From: Spisula solida
Taxonomy: Eukaryota > Mollusca > Bivalvia > Venerida > Mactridae
Assembly (NCBI GenBank): GCA_947247005.1
Contig: OX365945.1
Span: 37,440,551-37,504,550 of the forward strand
Direction of reading: 5' to 3'
Length of the DNA: 64,000 nucleotides
Below the pieces are notes generated by a model. It made no database searches. It was not told where the DNA came from and saw only the letters and a program-made list of their open reading frames with translations. Below are positions 1-15,400 of this stretch, piece by piece. Within the stretch, counting starts at the first letter, position 1. The number at the start of each line of letters is the position of its first letter. A program made the translations under genes and the position numbers.

Positions 1-118
1 GGCACAAATTTTTCACCGACCAACCAACCGTCTGTCCGTACGACCAACCAACCTCCAGCAGGACTCCAATATAGCCCCCATATACTTCACATCTGGGGGT
101 ATAATAATAAATTATCTA
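1..118 (-). repeat. Terminal fragment of a TATGCCCCC-type repeat
   Basis: Bases 71-103 form a hairpin (ATAGCCCCCAT ... ATCTGGGGGTAT), next to degenerate GTCCGT microsatellite sequence. This is the hairpin-plus-microsatellite plan seen at the ends of the other repeat families, here in minus orientation and truncated by the window edge. Confidence 0.5.
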
Positions 119-126
119 AGTCTTAC

Positions 127-449
127 CTAGTTTTGACATCAGCGACAGTTGTATTTGGCGCTGGTGTTCCTGTATGACCTTGACCAGAGAACCCATACCA
201 TGCCTGTGCTGGGGACCGGATAGGACTGGTGGGCGTAACTTGGAGACAGCCTGGACTCATTTCACTATACCCAGGAGACATTTCACCACTTACAGGACTC
301 TGCTCGGTGCTGTGTGCATGTATGCTGGATACTGATGATGGTTCTGACATACTTTGTTGTTGCTGCTGATGTTGCTGTTTTTGTTGTTCATCGTGTAGTT
401 GAGTAGCAGCAGCAATGGCACGTATCTCCATTTCTTTCAGCTGCATTTG
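127..449 (-). CDS. Zinc-finger gene, fifth visible coding exon (Gln-rich)
   Basis: The exon opens after TTTTGCAG with QMQLKEMEIRAIAAATQLHD, then a polyglutamine tract (QQKQQHQQQQQ) and Ser/Pro-rich repeats containing two SGEMSPGY/YSEMSPGC-like blocks. The 3' edge is ambiguous. CTAG|GTAAGA at 126-125 is a good donor (phase 2), but reading through gives Arg then TAA at 125-123, so this could also be the last coding exon. I favour splicing because of the donor consensus. Long CAG/CAA runs on the coding strand make this a length-variable site. Confidence 0.78.
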
Positions 450-3400
450 CTGCAAAACAAACAATTATTACGTAACAAAATACACGGTACAGACAATCTT
501 AAAACCTGAGTTGGTCAGTGAATTATAAAATAATCAAAACCTTGCACACCTTTAAAAGTAACTACCTAACATGGTGGTACTCTGTTAAGTATAAATGCGT
601 GAACTCGGCCAATGGCAAAGAGGGAGAAGACGTCGCCTTAATTAATGCTACAAAGCGAAATCAAAGATTTGTGAATTTTGATAACAGCGAGACAAGATTT
701 TGGGATTTCGGACAACATTTCATGGGTACTGATTGTAATAGACCAATATATTACCAATTGAAACTAGAATTATCACTGTTGTGACCAGGGCACCGTGGTA
801 GGATGCCAGAAGGGGGGGGGGAACTCTGGTGACTACACAAGGTTTTTCTATGATTTGACCTTGTGACCTAATATTGAACTTTACCTAGATTTTGTTGAGA
901 TGATCATTGTGACCAAGTTTCATAAAGAATAAGTCAAAATTGTGACCTCTAGTGACTACACAAGATTTTTCTATGATTTGACCTTGTGACATAGTTTTTG
1001 ACCCCAGATGACCCAATATTGAACTTGACCTAGTTTTTGTTGAGATGATCATTGTGACCAAGTTTCATAAAGATTAAGTCAAAATTGTGACCTCTAGTGA
1101 CTACACAAGGTTTTTCTATGATTTGACCTTGTGACCTAGTTTTTGACCCTGGATGACCCATTATCGAACTTGACCTAGATTTTGTTGAGATGATCATCGT
1201 GACCAAGTTTCATAAAGATTAAGTCAAAATTGTGACGACGGACGGACGATGGACGGACGGACAGACGACGGAGGAAGAGTGATCACAAAAGCTCACTCTG
1301 TCACTTTGTGACAGGTGAGCTAAAAAAAGCGTGCTTTGCTTGGTTTTTGTGTTGTTTTTTATTGCTGACTTCAACTCATTTTTCACGGCAAGGGGCATCA
1401 TAATTTCGTTTCCATTAGTGCAAGTCAATGTATCATTTACAAGCCGTCATTTACCGGCCTACTCGTATTCTATAAGCCCAAAATATAGCCCCACTGATTA
1501 TTTGCCTTGAAAAATGTTACTTTGATAAATAAGTCGAATATATCCAAAAGATAGGAAATGTTTCTCTGTTTTTATTTCATAGGTATAAAATATCAAACGA
1601 TATATCAGATATCAATCATTCTGTATCGATACAAATATCGTATTGATCATTTTGATCGATACTCAGCCCTAGTTATGGTAAGGACAAAATTGGACGGACA
1701 CATGCACTTACACACTAATGCACTTAAGCACACACATACACCAAAAGTGGCGACTAAGCGGGCTCGACAAAAATTTGGGACGAGTGTCTATGGGAGTCAT
1801 GCGAGGAAAAAAATGTCTGACGAGTGTCTATGGGAGTCACACAAGAATAGAATGTCCGATGAGTGTCTATGGGAGTCACACAAGAATAGAATGTCCGACG
1901 AGTGTCTATGGGAGTCACATAAAGAACCAAGGAGTTGACTCGTCAAGACATCTAATTCTTTGAGTGCCTCCCATACATACACACACTTGACAGGCTTCAA
2001 TTCTAATGGGAGAATGGACCCTGTGGTATAATTATGCAACTAAAAAATTAAAACAAAGAAATATGAGAAGAATACCTTTAAAGCTTCGATCTGAGCAGTC
2101 TCCAGTTTTATCACATCTTGTTTACTGTGTTGATCCTGTTGTTGTTGTTTGAGAAGTGCTTCATACTGATTTACTGAAGACAGCTCATCTAGTGCTGCCT
2201 TGGTAACAGGAAGTGTCGCATCCATAGTCACTAACGTAGGTACTGTAGAATTCACATTTGGTGTAAGCATCAACTGCTGGGCTAGTACCTTATTGTCTGA
2301 GGCCACAGTTGACGGGCCAGTGGTCAGCCCTGATTTAGCACTATTCTGTATCACAGTGTTACTAGGTATAGGTTTGGAACTCGATCCACTGCTGGTTAGA
2401 CCAGTAATGGCAGATTTCTGGATAGCTTGACTTGGTAAAGCATTGGAGGCATCGGCCAGTACTGCAGCAGCTTTGCTTGCTGCAGCAACCATCTCAACAG
2501 CAATTTGATCATTTGAATGATGATGGTAATTGTCAAGATGTCGCTTTAGGGATCGAGCATCACAGTAACTTTTCTCACACCCTGCAACCATGCACTGGTA
2601 GGGTTTCTTGTCACGATGTGTCATCAAATGACCATTCCTGGAAGTAATAGAGATTTACAATGTATGTTAAATTCAAATTATGAAATATGACTACTCATGG
2701 TAATGAAACATAACAATATTGATGGTCCAAAATACTGCTATACACTGTAACAATTACCAGACAAATTGGGAAAAAAATCATTGTCTTTTGACCCAAATTG
2801 GGAATTTATTATAAAAATAGGAATTCTTAAAAGGGAGGTTGATTGGAATAGACAGGTTAAATTTATTATTAAGTTATCAACAAATTTATTACAACTAAAC
2901 CCCATTCACTGACTACAGTTCTTTGATTATGTACCGATGCTGAGGTCATGCAAACACAAAGTAGGAGAAAATATCCAATAAATATTGTAGTAATAACATA
3001 TCCTCCTGAAATAAATGGATATTAAACATGTATTTATAGGTATGTTAACACTTACTTATCAACTGAAATGTCTAGATTTACTCATAATAGTCCAAGTTTT
3101 GATTCATATTGCAAAAATCATTCATCAAAGTTGCAAAAATGTTAGACAATTGATGATTTCTTTTTTTTTTGTGCTATGTACAGCAAGTTAGAACGCTTTC
3201 CTTTGTATGTACCACGTTACTGTTAATATTTGTGCAAGATTGTAAAATCAAACAAGAGGGCCCATAGGGCCCTAGGTCGCTCACCTGTGCACATTGATCA
3301 AGTAAAATCATATTTAAACTGAACCTTGATTTTGGTTGCCATGGAAATCGGCATGGATGTCAATTATTTAGTTATTTTAAGAATGGACCAATAATGGGAC

Positions 3401-6400
3401 ATTGTTAACTATTTGTGATGAAATCCAGTCTGTACTTTCAGATAAAAATATTTGACTCTAATTATAACAAGTTGGCCTAAAGGGCGCTAGGTCGCTCACC
3501 TGTCGAACTTGACCTATATTTTGTGGAGATCATCATTGTGACCAAGTGTTGTACAGATTAGGCCAATATTGTGACCTTCTAACGACGACACCAGGTTTTT
3601 ATATGATTTAAGCATTTAAGTTATGGAACGGACACGAAATGTAAGATTCAAACCTTTGACTTGAGTTGTGACCTTGACCTTGAACCGGCACTGTTGGAAT
3701 TAGGTTCTGCACGTCGTCTTTCTTTGGTACACATTTGGTATGATTTTCATGCAATTAGGCCTAGGCATTAAAAAGTTATGGAACGGACACAAAAAGTAAG
3801 ATTGAAACCTTTGACCTCGAGTTGTGACCTTGACCTTCAACCGGCTCAGCTGGAATAAGGGTTCTGCATGTCGACTTTATTAGTTACATATTTGGTATGA
3901 GTTTTATGCAACTCGGCCAAGGCATTGAAAAGTTAGAGAGCGGACACGATTTTGTTACGGACGGACAGACTAATGGGCGCACAGACGGACGCACTGACGG
4001 AGACCATTCCTATAATTACAAGAGGGCCCCACAGGGCCCTAGGTCGCTCACCTGTGCACATTGATCAAGTAGAACCATATTTTTTAAAAAAGTTTTTTCC
4101 AATCAGTTGTCATGGCAACCAGAGTTTTGCATAGATTTAAATTCTTTTAGCTATTTTTAGACAGGATGACCCAAGGAATATCGTTACCCAATTAGGAGAA
4201 GATTTTTAAAGATTTTACTATAGATATATAGGGAAAAACAGCGCCCCACCCACTAGCGGCCATATAATGACAAATAAGGACAAAAATGTCAATTTTGTAA
4301 GAGGGTCACCCAACAACTATTTCTGTACAATTATTTAGAAATCTGGCAAGCGGTTGATTTTAATGATTTTTTTTAATATTTTCCTATCGGTTGCCATGGC
4401 AACCAGTGTTCTGCATGGAATGTAATTCGTTTAGCTATTTTAAGAAAGGACCATCCAAGGAACAATTTAACCAATTTATAATGAAATCCAACTCGTACTT
4501 TTTGGAGAAGATTTTTAAAGATTTAACTATAGATATATAGGGAAAAACAGCGCCCCACCCACTGGCAGCCATGTTTTTTGATGAATCAAGACAAAAATGT
4601 CAATTTTGTAAGAGGGTCACCCAACAACTATTTCTGTAAAATAATTTTGAAATCTGGCAAGCGCTTGATTTTTTATAAGAAAAATTAAGATTTTCCTATC
4701 GGTTGCCATGGCAACCAGATATTTATAGATTACAATTATTTTAGCTATTTTTTAGAAAGGACCACCTAAGGAACATTCCTGTGAAGTTTGGTTGAAATTG
4801 GTCATATGGTTTAGGCGGAGAAGTCGTTTGAATGAATTGTTGACGGACACATGGACGAAGAGTGATCACAATAGCTCACCTTGTCACTATGTGACAGGTG
4901 AGCTAAAAAGGGGGCATAATTTCACCTTAATGCATTATAGAGTTACGTACCTCTGTGTATGTGTTGGGGTCATGATGGTGAACAAGTTAACAAAGTCTCA
5001 AAGCAATTTGTCAATGCACTATGAAATTATTAAAGGTTAAAAAACCCGTACCTAAACTTTAACATTTGCTCTATTTGCACTAAGTAGAACAAGAGGGCCC
5101 AAAGGGCCCTAGGTCGCTCACCTGTGGTAGCAGAACATGCAAGACCAGTGATTTGACCTAGTGACCTAGTTCTTGGCCCCATATGACGCAATATCGAACT
5201 TGACCTAGAATTTGTTGAGATGATCATTGTCACCATGTTTCATAAAGTTTAGTTCAAAATTGTGACCTCTAGTGACTACACAAGGTTTTTCTATGATTCG
5301 ACCTTGTGAAGTAGTTTTTGGCCCTAGATGACCCAATATCAAACATGACCTAGATTTTGTTGAGATGATCATTGTGACCAAGTCTCATAACAAGAGGGCC
5401 CAAAGGGCCCTAGGTCGCTCACCTGTTGTAGCAGTACATGCAAGATCTGTGATTTGACCTAGTGACCTAGTTCTTGGTTCCATATGACACAATATCGCAC
5501 TTTACCTAGATGTTGCTGAGATGATCACTCTGACCAAGTTTCATAAAGATTAGGTCAAAATTGTGACTTCTAGTGACTACACAAGGTTTTTCTATGATTT
5601 GACCTTGTGACCTAGTTTTTGACACCTGATGATGCAATATCTAACTTGACCTAGATTTTGTTGAGGTGATCATTGTGACCAAGTTTCATAAAGATTAGGT
5701 CAAAATTGTGACCAGTTATTACTACACAAGGTTTTTCTATCATTTGACATTGTGACCTAGTTTTTTACCCAAGATGACCAAATATCGAAATTGACCTAGA
5801 TTTTGTTGAAATGATCATTGTGACCAAGTTTCAAAAAGATTAGGTCAAAATTGTGACCTCTAGTGACTACACAAGGTTTTTATATGATTTGACCTTGTGA
5901 CCTAGTTTTTGACCCCAGATAACCCAATATCTAACTTGACCTAGATTTTGTTAAACTGATCATTGTGATCAAGTTTCATAAAGATTAGGTCAAAAGTGTG
6001 ACCTCTAGTGACTACACAAGGTATTCCTATGATTTGACCTTGTGACCTAGTTTTTCACCCCTGATGACCCAATATCGAACTTGACCTAGATTTTGATGTG
6101 TTGATCATTGTGACCAAGTTTCATAAAGATTAGATCACAATTGTGACCTCTAGTGACTACACAAGGTTTTTCTATCATTTGACCTTGTGACCTAGTTTTT
6201 GACCCCGGATAACCCAATATCGAACTTGACCTAGATTTTGTTGTGATGATCATTGTGACCAAGTTTCATAAAGATTAGGTCAAAATTGTGACCTCTAGTG
6301 ACTACACAAAGTTTTTCCATAATTTGACCTTGTGACCTAGTTTTTGACCCCGGATAACCCAATATCAAACTTGACCTAGATTTTGTTGAGATAATCATTG

Positions 6401-9400
6401 TGACCAAGTTTCATAAAGATGAGGTCAAAATTGTGACCTCTAATGACTACACAAGGCTTTCCCATGATTTGACCTTGTGACCTAGTTTTTTACCCCAGAT
6501 GACCCAATATCGAACTTGACCTAGATTTTGTTAATATGATCATTGTGACCAAGTTTCATAATGATAAGGCCAAAATTGTGACCTCTAGTGTCTACCCAAG
6601 CAAATTGTTGACGGACGGACGACGGACGGACGGACAAACGGATGGACGAAGAGTGATCACAAAAGCTCACTCTCTCTGTCACTTTGTGACATGTGAGCTA
6701 AAAATTAGGTCAAAATTATGACCTCTAGTTACTACAGAAGGTTTTTCTATGATTTAACCTTGTGACCTAGTTTTTGACCCCGGATGACGCAATATCAAAC
6801 TTTCCCTAGATTGTGTTGTGATGATCATTGTGACCAAGTTTCATAAAGATTATGTCAAAATTGTGACCTCTAGTGACTACACAAGGTTTTTCTATGATTT
6901 GACCATGTGACCTAGTTTTTGACCCCAGATGACCCAATATCGAACTTGACCTAGATTTTGTTAATATGATCATTGTGACCAAGTTTCATAATGATTAGGC
7001 CAAAATTGTGACCTCTAGTGTCTACACAAGCAAATTGTTGACGGGCGGACGGACGACGGACGAAGAGTGATCACAAAAGCTCACTCTGTCACTTTGTGAC
7101 AGGTGAGCTAAAAAGGGGGCATAATTTCAACAAAATGCCTGATAGAGTAACTACTCCAGCATATGGGTTGGGGTCCTGATGGCAAACAAGTACGCAAAGT
7201 ATGAAAGCAACATCTCATAGGACTTAGAGAATATAAGAGGTTGAAAAACCTGTACTTAAACTTTAACAAAAGTGTTACGCCAACGCCGACGCTCGCGTGA
7301 TTGCAATAGCTCCACTTATTCTGCGAATAGTGGAGCTAACAAGGTTTTTCATTGATGTGACCTAGTGTTTGACCCCAGATGAACTTATTACAAACTTGAC
7401 CTATATTTCATAGAGACATACATTGTGACCAAGTTTCATTAAGATTATGTCAAAAGTGTGACCTCAGGAGTGTTAACAAGGTTTTTCTTTGATGTGACCA
7501 TGCAATCTAGTTTTTGACCCCAGATGACCCAATTACGAACTTGACCTAGATTTTATAAGAGACATACATTGTGACCAGGTTTCATTAAGATTATGTCAAA
7601 AATGTGACCTCTAGCGGGTTAACAAGATTTTTATTTGATGTGACCTGGTGATCTAGTTTTTGACCCCAGATGACTCAGTAACAAACTTGGCCTAGATTTC
7701 ATAGAGACATACATTGTGACCAAGTTTCATAGAGATTATGTCAAAAATGTGACCTCTAGGGTGTTAACAAGATTTTTCTTTGATGTGACTTGGTGACCTA
7801 GTTTTTGACCCCATATGACCCAGTTACGAACTGATCCAAGATTTCATAGAGACTTACATTGTGACCAAGTTTCATTAAGATTATGTCAAAAATGTGACCT
7901 CAGGAGTGTTAACAAGGTTTTTCTTTGATGTGACCTAGTGACCTAGTTTTTGACCCCAGATGACCCAATTACGAACTTGACCTACATTTCATAGGGACAA
8001 ACATTGTGACCAAGTTTAAAAAAGATTAAGTGAAAATTATGACCTCTAGAGTGTTAACAGTCCAATTGCTGGCGGCGGAAGATGGACAAACTATAGAGTA
8101 GCTCCAATTATTCATTATAAATCTAAATTTGTTGCAAATCTTTCGAAATATGAGAAGCTGTGAATCGGGATAGTGATATGATTATGCGGTACACGGAGGC
8201 TCACAGGGAAAACTGGGCTTACCGAACTGTGTTGCCTTGGCTTATTTGGCCATGACATTAGCCATGATAATATCATTAAGTAACTGGCTTACTCCACCTC
8301 CCAATGAATACTTACAAGTGGTCCTGCCTCTTGAATTTCTTTTCACAGATAGTACACAGATATTTCCTTTCATCGCTGTGAGTAAGTTTGTGCTTTGCCA
8401 AGGCACTAGTGTTGTTGAATGTTTTATGGCACTGGTTGCACTCGAGGGGTCCAGTGACCTTTCCAGGGGATACCTGACCTTTAGCACTAACCTTTCCTCG
8501 AAATTTACCAGCTTGTTTCTTTCTGTCATCTTCTTTGGAAGATAAATCTGTAAATAAGATAAGTACTATTTTTACAGATAACCAATGGCATCCATCATTA
8601 GTAAATTATTCTAGTACTGTAAAATCACATATTTTCTGGGACAATTAAGTTTCAGGCGTATATTTTCAACCAGCAAATAGAACAACTTGCAGTCATGGCG
8701 AAAGCCATCAGACCATCGGACACTAAGCCGATGAGCGTCCATTTCGGCTGACAGTCTGTCAGTCCAAAAAGTCTGACGAGAAATTTTGTTTGTTGTCCGG
8801 AACGTTACGGTACAGCCTCTAAGAGACTAAAGTCCGTATAAGGACCGTACGTATCCAGTTCATATGCATTCAGAATTGAAGTGTCACATTGTTTATTACT
8901 CGATTGACTCAGTTTATTTACACAAGTAAGAAATTAACAAGAGGGCCCGCAGGGCCAAAGGTCGCTCACCTGTTTTGCCAATCAGTTCTGCATGGATTAT
9001 AATTCTGTTAGCTTTTTTTAGAAGGATAATCCAAGGAACATTGTTACCCATTTAACATGAAATCCAACCAGTACTTTTAGAGAAGATTTTCCTATTGGTT
9101 GCCATGGCAACCATACTTATTTATAGATGACCATTCTTTTAGCTATTGTAAGAAAGGACCACCCAAGGAACAATTTTACCAATTAATAGCCAATTCCAAC
9201 TAGTACTTTTAGAGGAAAAGATTTTTCAAGATTTTACTATAGATATATAGGAAAAAACAGCGCCCCAACCACTGGCGGCCATGTTTTTTGACGAATCAAG
9301 ACAAAAATGTCAATTGTGTAAGAAGGTCATCCAACAACTATTTCTGTAACCTTATTTTTGAAATCTGGCCAGCAGTTGATTTTTAATGACTTTTTTTAAA

Positions 9401-12400
9401 GATTTTCCTTTTTGTTGCCATGGCAACCAGAGTTATTTATAGATTACAATTTGTTTAGATATTTTTAGAAAGGACCATCCAAGGTACATTCTTGTGAAGT
9501 TTGGTTGAAAGTGGCCAAGTGGTTTAGGAGGAGAGGTCGTTTGAATGAATTGTTCATGGACACAAGGACGACGGACGAAGAGTGATCACAATAGCTCACA
9601 TTGTCACTATGTGACAGGTGAGCCAAAAAGGGCAGGAAAAGGGCAGCAGGGCGTTGCTATTAACGTCTAGCTGGGGAACTGAGTTTGTAAATATTTAATT
9701 CCCATAACTTGATTCATGTTTACATTTTATCGTGTACTTGTTTATAAAATTTCCCGCCTAGCGTAACAAACGTTCTAATTGGACGAAAGAAGGAATCACC
9801 AGATATTGACAAAATGATCTTTTTTAGGTTTGCGCTCGGAATGAAGGGAATTGAATCAGGGGGTAGACTGTGAACTTGACTTACAACTTGAGGATGGTTA
9901 CAAAGAAATGGCTGCGGATGGACAACCCTATTTCACCATCCCCTACTAATTTCATTGGCGGGATATAACAAACAAGAGGATCATAGATCCTGTGGCGCTC
10001 ACCTGCTAAACTTGGTCAAACTTTGAACTTGACCTTAAGGTCATCAAGATTAACATTTTGACAAAAATTGATGGAAGGTTAAAGCAAAACGGTGGCCTAC
10101 AGAGTGTTAACAAGGTTTTGCTATTATTTGACATATTGACCTAGTTTTTTACCCCACATGACCAAACTTCAAACCTGACCTTAAGGTGGCTCGGGACTTT
10201 CCGAGCTCGAAATCAAAAGTTGGCATATTTGCATCAAACTTAGTACGGACGTATACCATACCCATCTGCGTTGCGTGGTAACGTTTTTATTACAATGACG
10301 TCACATGACGTCGCTATTTGGCGCCGTTTTTGGACCCGGTGACAGAATCATACCGTACATTGATTATGACTACATAACTTTTTTATTAATTCGCCGATTT
10401 TAAAATTGTAAATTGAATATTAACGCTCGATAAATTATCGTTCTGATTATATGTTTTTATTACACTTGATTAACCAAAAATAAATATCGTATGCAGAAAT
10501 CGCTCAAAAGACGTCTCAAACGTCAACAAATTGCTACTAGATTTATCGCCTTTTCCCTTAAATATCTAAAAAGCCTGACGGTAACTTTTTTTAAAAACTT
10601 CACATTATGTTGCTCTGGACACGTAGAACAGATTAATTGATAAAAAAGTATATGTCGCCGCGCAAGATTTTTCAGTAATTGACTTTGAAATACTGCCGTC
10701 GGCCTTTAAAATTTGATGACGCCGCATAGAACGTCAATGTTAAGTCATGGTTGGTCATATGTCCGTCCCGGAAAAAATGAAAAAAATGAATTATGTTATC
10801 TATCTATTATATGAAATGTTATATGAAACTGCAAAGATCTAGTAATAAACTGTATTGAATCAGATCACTTTTAAATAATTATTTGAACCATTATTTATTA
10901 CCAATTGCAGTTAAATTAAAGTACACGCACTACACAAAACTGTAAAATTATAAACTTTCACTATTCAGACTCATTATCAATTTTTGCGCATAAACGTGAC
11001 CCACGTTACGGAAATGACGTCATAACGTAAGAACGTAAAAAACATCAAACGGTAAAATGTTTAGAAATAACGGAAAATTTACTTCTTTAAAAAGAGAAAA
11101 ATGGGTGGACAATTTAAATAAAAATTCATTTAAACCGAGTGAAGTACAAATAGATGCCACAGGAGATGCTTCAAACATAGATACCACAGGAGATGCTTCA
11201 AACATAGATGCCACAGGAGATGCTTCAAACATAGATGCCACAGGAGATGCTTCAAACATAAACGCTGCAGGAGATGCTCCGAGTTCGACGTGTGAAACAT
11301 CCGACCAGGTGTCATGGAATGATGGAAGGAGAATAGTGGAATTGTCATTCCTTGCCACTGCCTTGTTTTGTAACAACTGTAGAGCACAATTACATTTGAC
11401 AGAAATTGAAAAAGAGAAACGTTTTGGACTTGCGTCTATACTAGACATACGATGTCGGGACTGTAACACGATATCCTCGATAGCCACGGGGAAAAGACAC
11501 AAGACAAAGCAATCAGGAGCGGCCCGTTGTTTTGATATTAACACCAAACTTGCTGCGGGTATGTGAAGCTTAATCATTTTAATTATTTAACAGGTTTTGA
11601 AACATTTTTAAGGTGCGCGTATTTTTAAACATGTTTTCTTTATATATATATATATATATACACGTCACTGTTCAAAACGCGACATAATCGTATACAGTAG
11701 AGTGCGTAGCTCCAGGTTAAATTGATATCCTTGTGTTAGTTCTGTATGTAATTGTGTAATGGCTGAACGGTGGTCGTGGCTGATATGCCTCGACGGCCCT
11801 CGGCAATTGTAGCATTACTGTTATCGTATGCTTTTTTCAGTCCACTTATTGCACTTTTATCCGTCGTAACTATGATACAATTGTTTATGAATATCCAACT
11901 GTTAACCGAATCAGAGAAGGATTGACATCCGGTGACACAAACTTTCCCTGATTTCCATGTTAACCTCAGGTTTATGTATATTAAAATGTGAAATAATCGT
12001 AGCGAGATCATTCGTGAAATACTCAAAGATAAGCTTAACCGTGAAAAATCTTATTTTCAGCTATGATAAACGCCGGTGTAGGTGAAACCCACATTTCAAA
12101 CATACTTGCTACCCTTAACATCCCGTACCCATGTCATAAAACAGTGAAGAAAAGGGAGAGAGAAATTGGAGAAACATTTGAAAAGGTTGCTGAAGAATCT
12201 TGTAGAAATGCCATTGCCGACGAAATAGCTGCAACGAATGGGTAATTTTCTCTAAATTTATATCTACTACTAACCGCTCGTCAGACACACCCAAGATTGA
12301 ATCAACTTTACAAAAGTTACCTTTGTAGTTGTACAAATTATACATGTATCTATAGTCAGCGATATTTTCCATAATAAATCAACCTGATAGCTGTGTGGTG

Positions 12401-15400
12401 TGACGTTGTCACATTCACGCTGGTTATTTGCCCAAACATTTATTTGTGTTGTTGCGATAGTTAAGTATTTTTATTCGTTTGTACAGTACTGGTTTAAATC
12501 TCACTGAGTTTCCAAGAAATTTGCCTACCTACACTTTTGTCATTTGCTCTTTGTGTGGTTCGAATCTCTGGTCCTCCAAACGTAGGTGGCCAGCTACAAC
12601 CGTGTAACAACGGATTGTATCCATGGTTGTCGCGTGTTTTTAATACATGTAGGCCCCCATCTACCAGCAGTCAATGTCTGCTAGACCCGCATATTATGAA
12701 GAACTGTCGCACTCGCTGGTATGTTTTCTTAAGTCATACAAAAATGATGACATCATATAGTATCATATACTTGTATATTCGCTTATTACATAAAATATAT
12801 TTTTCATAGAAATGGTGCCACAGTGTTATTAGATGGTGGTTGGCAGAAGAGAGGAAGCGGTCAGAACCATAATAGTTTGTCAGGTAAAGTGAATTACATA
12901 AGGTGAACAAAGTGTTTGTAGGCTGCCTCCTTCAAGAGGGCGGGGAATGTATATCAATCTTCCCTTGTCCGTTTACCAAGCAACCCGATTGTGATGCAAA
13001 TGTCACAAGAATCGTCTGTGTTATGGAGCTAAACTTGAATTTAAGGCATCAACTAACAACACAAAGATATAATCCGTATTAGACATACTAGTATATACAT
13101 ACTGTTGCATCATGTATATATCCTTTGATCATAGGTGCATATCAAATCCAAACAATTTTTAGTGAAACAAGAATGAGTATAATACACGCGATCTTATATT
13201 TTTCTATAAAATGGTTATGTTTTTCGAAATATCTGGATCGTAGTTGAGTCGGTTTCGGGCAGAAACTGTGATGTCTTGCATACAATAATAAGTGGCATAG
13301 ATATTACTAATTCCCGGCTTGTGCGTCGAGGATGTCTCGTTGAAATCGGTCTTAGAATAAAATACGATTCTTTTCAACTTTGTGTTTACATATTATTACT
13401 TGCGTTCTTAGCCACAATGTACGTCGCATACAACATGGTACAATCATGTATATCCATCCTGCTAACATAATCTAATAACGTTTCTGCTAGAAAACTACGA
13501 CAAAAGGGACACGTCGATATAAGCGAGTTTGAGATAACGTGATCCGATTGTAGCTCGTATTTCGGGTGTGTATTCATTTATACATTTCAATGCATTTACT
13601 TTTTCAGGACACCTTGCGGTTATCGGTAAAGAAAGCAAAAAATGTGTCAGCTTTGGTGTGGCGAAGAAGTCGTGCAGAAAGTGTAAAAGTAGTAAAAACA
13701 AAAAGGGAAAAGGGAAAAAACATGTATGTAGACGGAATTTTAACGGATCTTCTAAGGCGATGGAGCCGTTTCTTGCGGTAACAGAATTGAAGAAATTAGA
13801 AAAACGGGGGTTGAACGTGAAACGAGTGGTAATGGACGATGACAGCACAACTTACGTGAAAATCAAAAGTGCGTTTCACAGTGATATTGAGAAGTGTAGT
13901 GACAAGAACCATGTCACGAAAGGCTATACAAATGAGCTTTACAAAGTGAAAGAAAGAAATACTAAATTAACTGTTACTATAATAAACTACCTAAGGAAGT
14001 GTTTCAATTACGCTGTTTCACAAAATAAAAGTAACCCTGTGGGCATGAAGAGCAGTGTAGCAGCCATTACACCACATGCATTTGGGATACATGACACATG
14101 CACTGACCAGGACTGGTGTCGCTTCAAGAACGAAAATGCTGAATACAAACATAAGTCTCTCCCACACTGTGAAGACTTAACAGATGAATCGTTACAGAGA
14201 GACCTAGAAAACCTCTTTTCTAAGTATACCACTGAGGAAAAATGCCGTACTCTTGCTCAATTAGAGTCAACAAATGCTGTAGAAAATATGAACCAGTTGA
14301 TTGCTCATAAGGCACCGAAAGCGATGCATTTCTCAGGATCTGAAAGTCTTGATTTCAGAGTATGTGCTGCAGTGACACAGAAGAACGAAGGGAGCAATTA
14401 TATTACAAAAGTAGGTTTCATATTAATTTTAATGGTATAATATTATACATTTAGAGCTTCAAACACTCTTACTTGCTATTATCACAGTTTATTATAATAA
14501 TTAATTCATGGCGTAATTGTATGACTTTTTGGGAGCAAATACAATCCAGTGTGTACGGTTTCTTGCGAACACCGGAATTAGACGTGTTTATACCTAGTGA
14601 ATATGAATACACTGAACAAGTACTTTAGCAATGAAAACTTTTTCAGATTACTTCAGTGACGTCTTATACTGCGCTAAACTACTGTAATCAGTTATGTTAC
14701 CATTTGCATGTGTGTTAATTTCAAAAAACAATACTCGAAATAACGATGATGATATCGTTACATACAATGACGAACACACGAAGTCAGTACGATGATGAAT
14801 ATGCGATATGATATCGTGCTGTCGAGGTTTTGCAATCCTTATATCGACCTGTTGCGTTTTCATTATCGTACTATCGTATTATCATCAGCAGTACAGCATT
14901 TTCATATAGTACGGAGAAATTGATACGACCGTCGACCCTCCACTAGCATTATTTATCAGTTGAAATATTGTCCATATTTATAACACCGGTTGTATGTTTT
15001 CAAGATCAAGTCAAATTCTCTGTGCTTTATTACTTTTGAAATTCATTATCAACCTCGGACATCATTATTAAACACGTTAATGTTTACCATAATCTTTTTA
15101 CAGGTAAATGAGACGCATAATATGTCGCCCGGTAAAGTGACATCAAGACGGTTCAGTGAACTTGACAATAAAAAGGCACGATAAGAGCATCCGCCAAACT
15201 TCACACGAAGCTAAAAAACGTAGACTTGATCTGAAGGCAGAGAAGAGGTTAAACCAAGTTTTCATTGAGAATTTAGAGGGAATCACATATCAGAGCGGAG
15301 TTTTAACAGAAACTATTGATTCTAATGCAACTGCGGTTATCCCGGAACCACTGTTGTTAAACTTAGAAAAGTGCAGCCTACTTGGGAAGTCGACTGTAAT

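Larger units (their letters stand above)
4905..7338 (+). repeat. F3 family element (GGGGGCATAATTTC core), split by P1
   Basis: F3 core units (AAAAGGGGGCATAATTTC ... GGTTAAAAAACC) occupy 4905-5089 and 7110-7300. Its 3' hairpin TAGCTCCACT ... AGTGGAGCTA is at 7307-7338. A P1 element at 5090-7109 separates the two pieces, which rejoin when it is removed. Confidence 0.75.

Noticed and set aside
1558..1938. A 126-codon plus frame with repeated MSDECLWESHKNR
   Set aside because: It is the 39-bp minisatellite read in frame; the unit length keeps frames open on both strands.
5090..7109. Regularly spaced repeats that might look like a CRISPR array
   Set aside because: Units are 145 bp with no unique spacers, ends are transposon-like, and the genome is eukaryotic.
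8237..8545. 102-codon plus and 95-codon minus frames over the same bases
   Set aside because: Both are shadows; the zinc-finger frame on minus has conserved C2H2 spacing and phase-matched splice sites.
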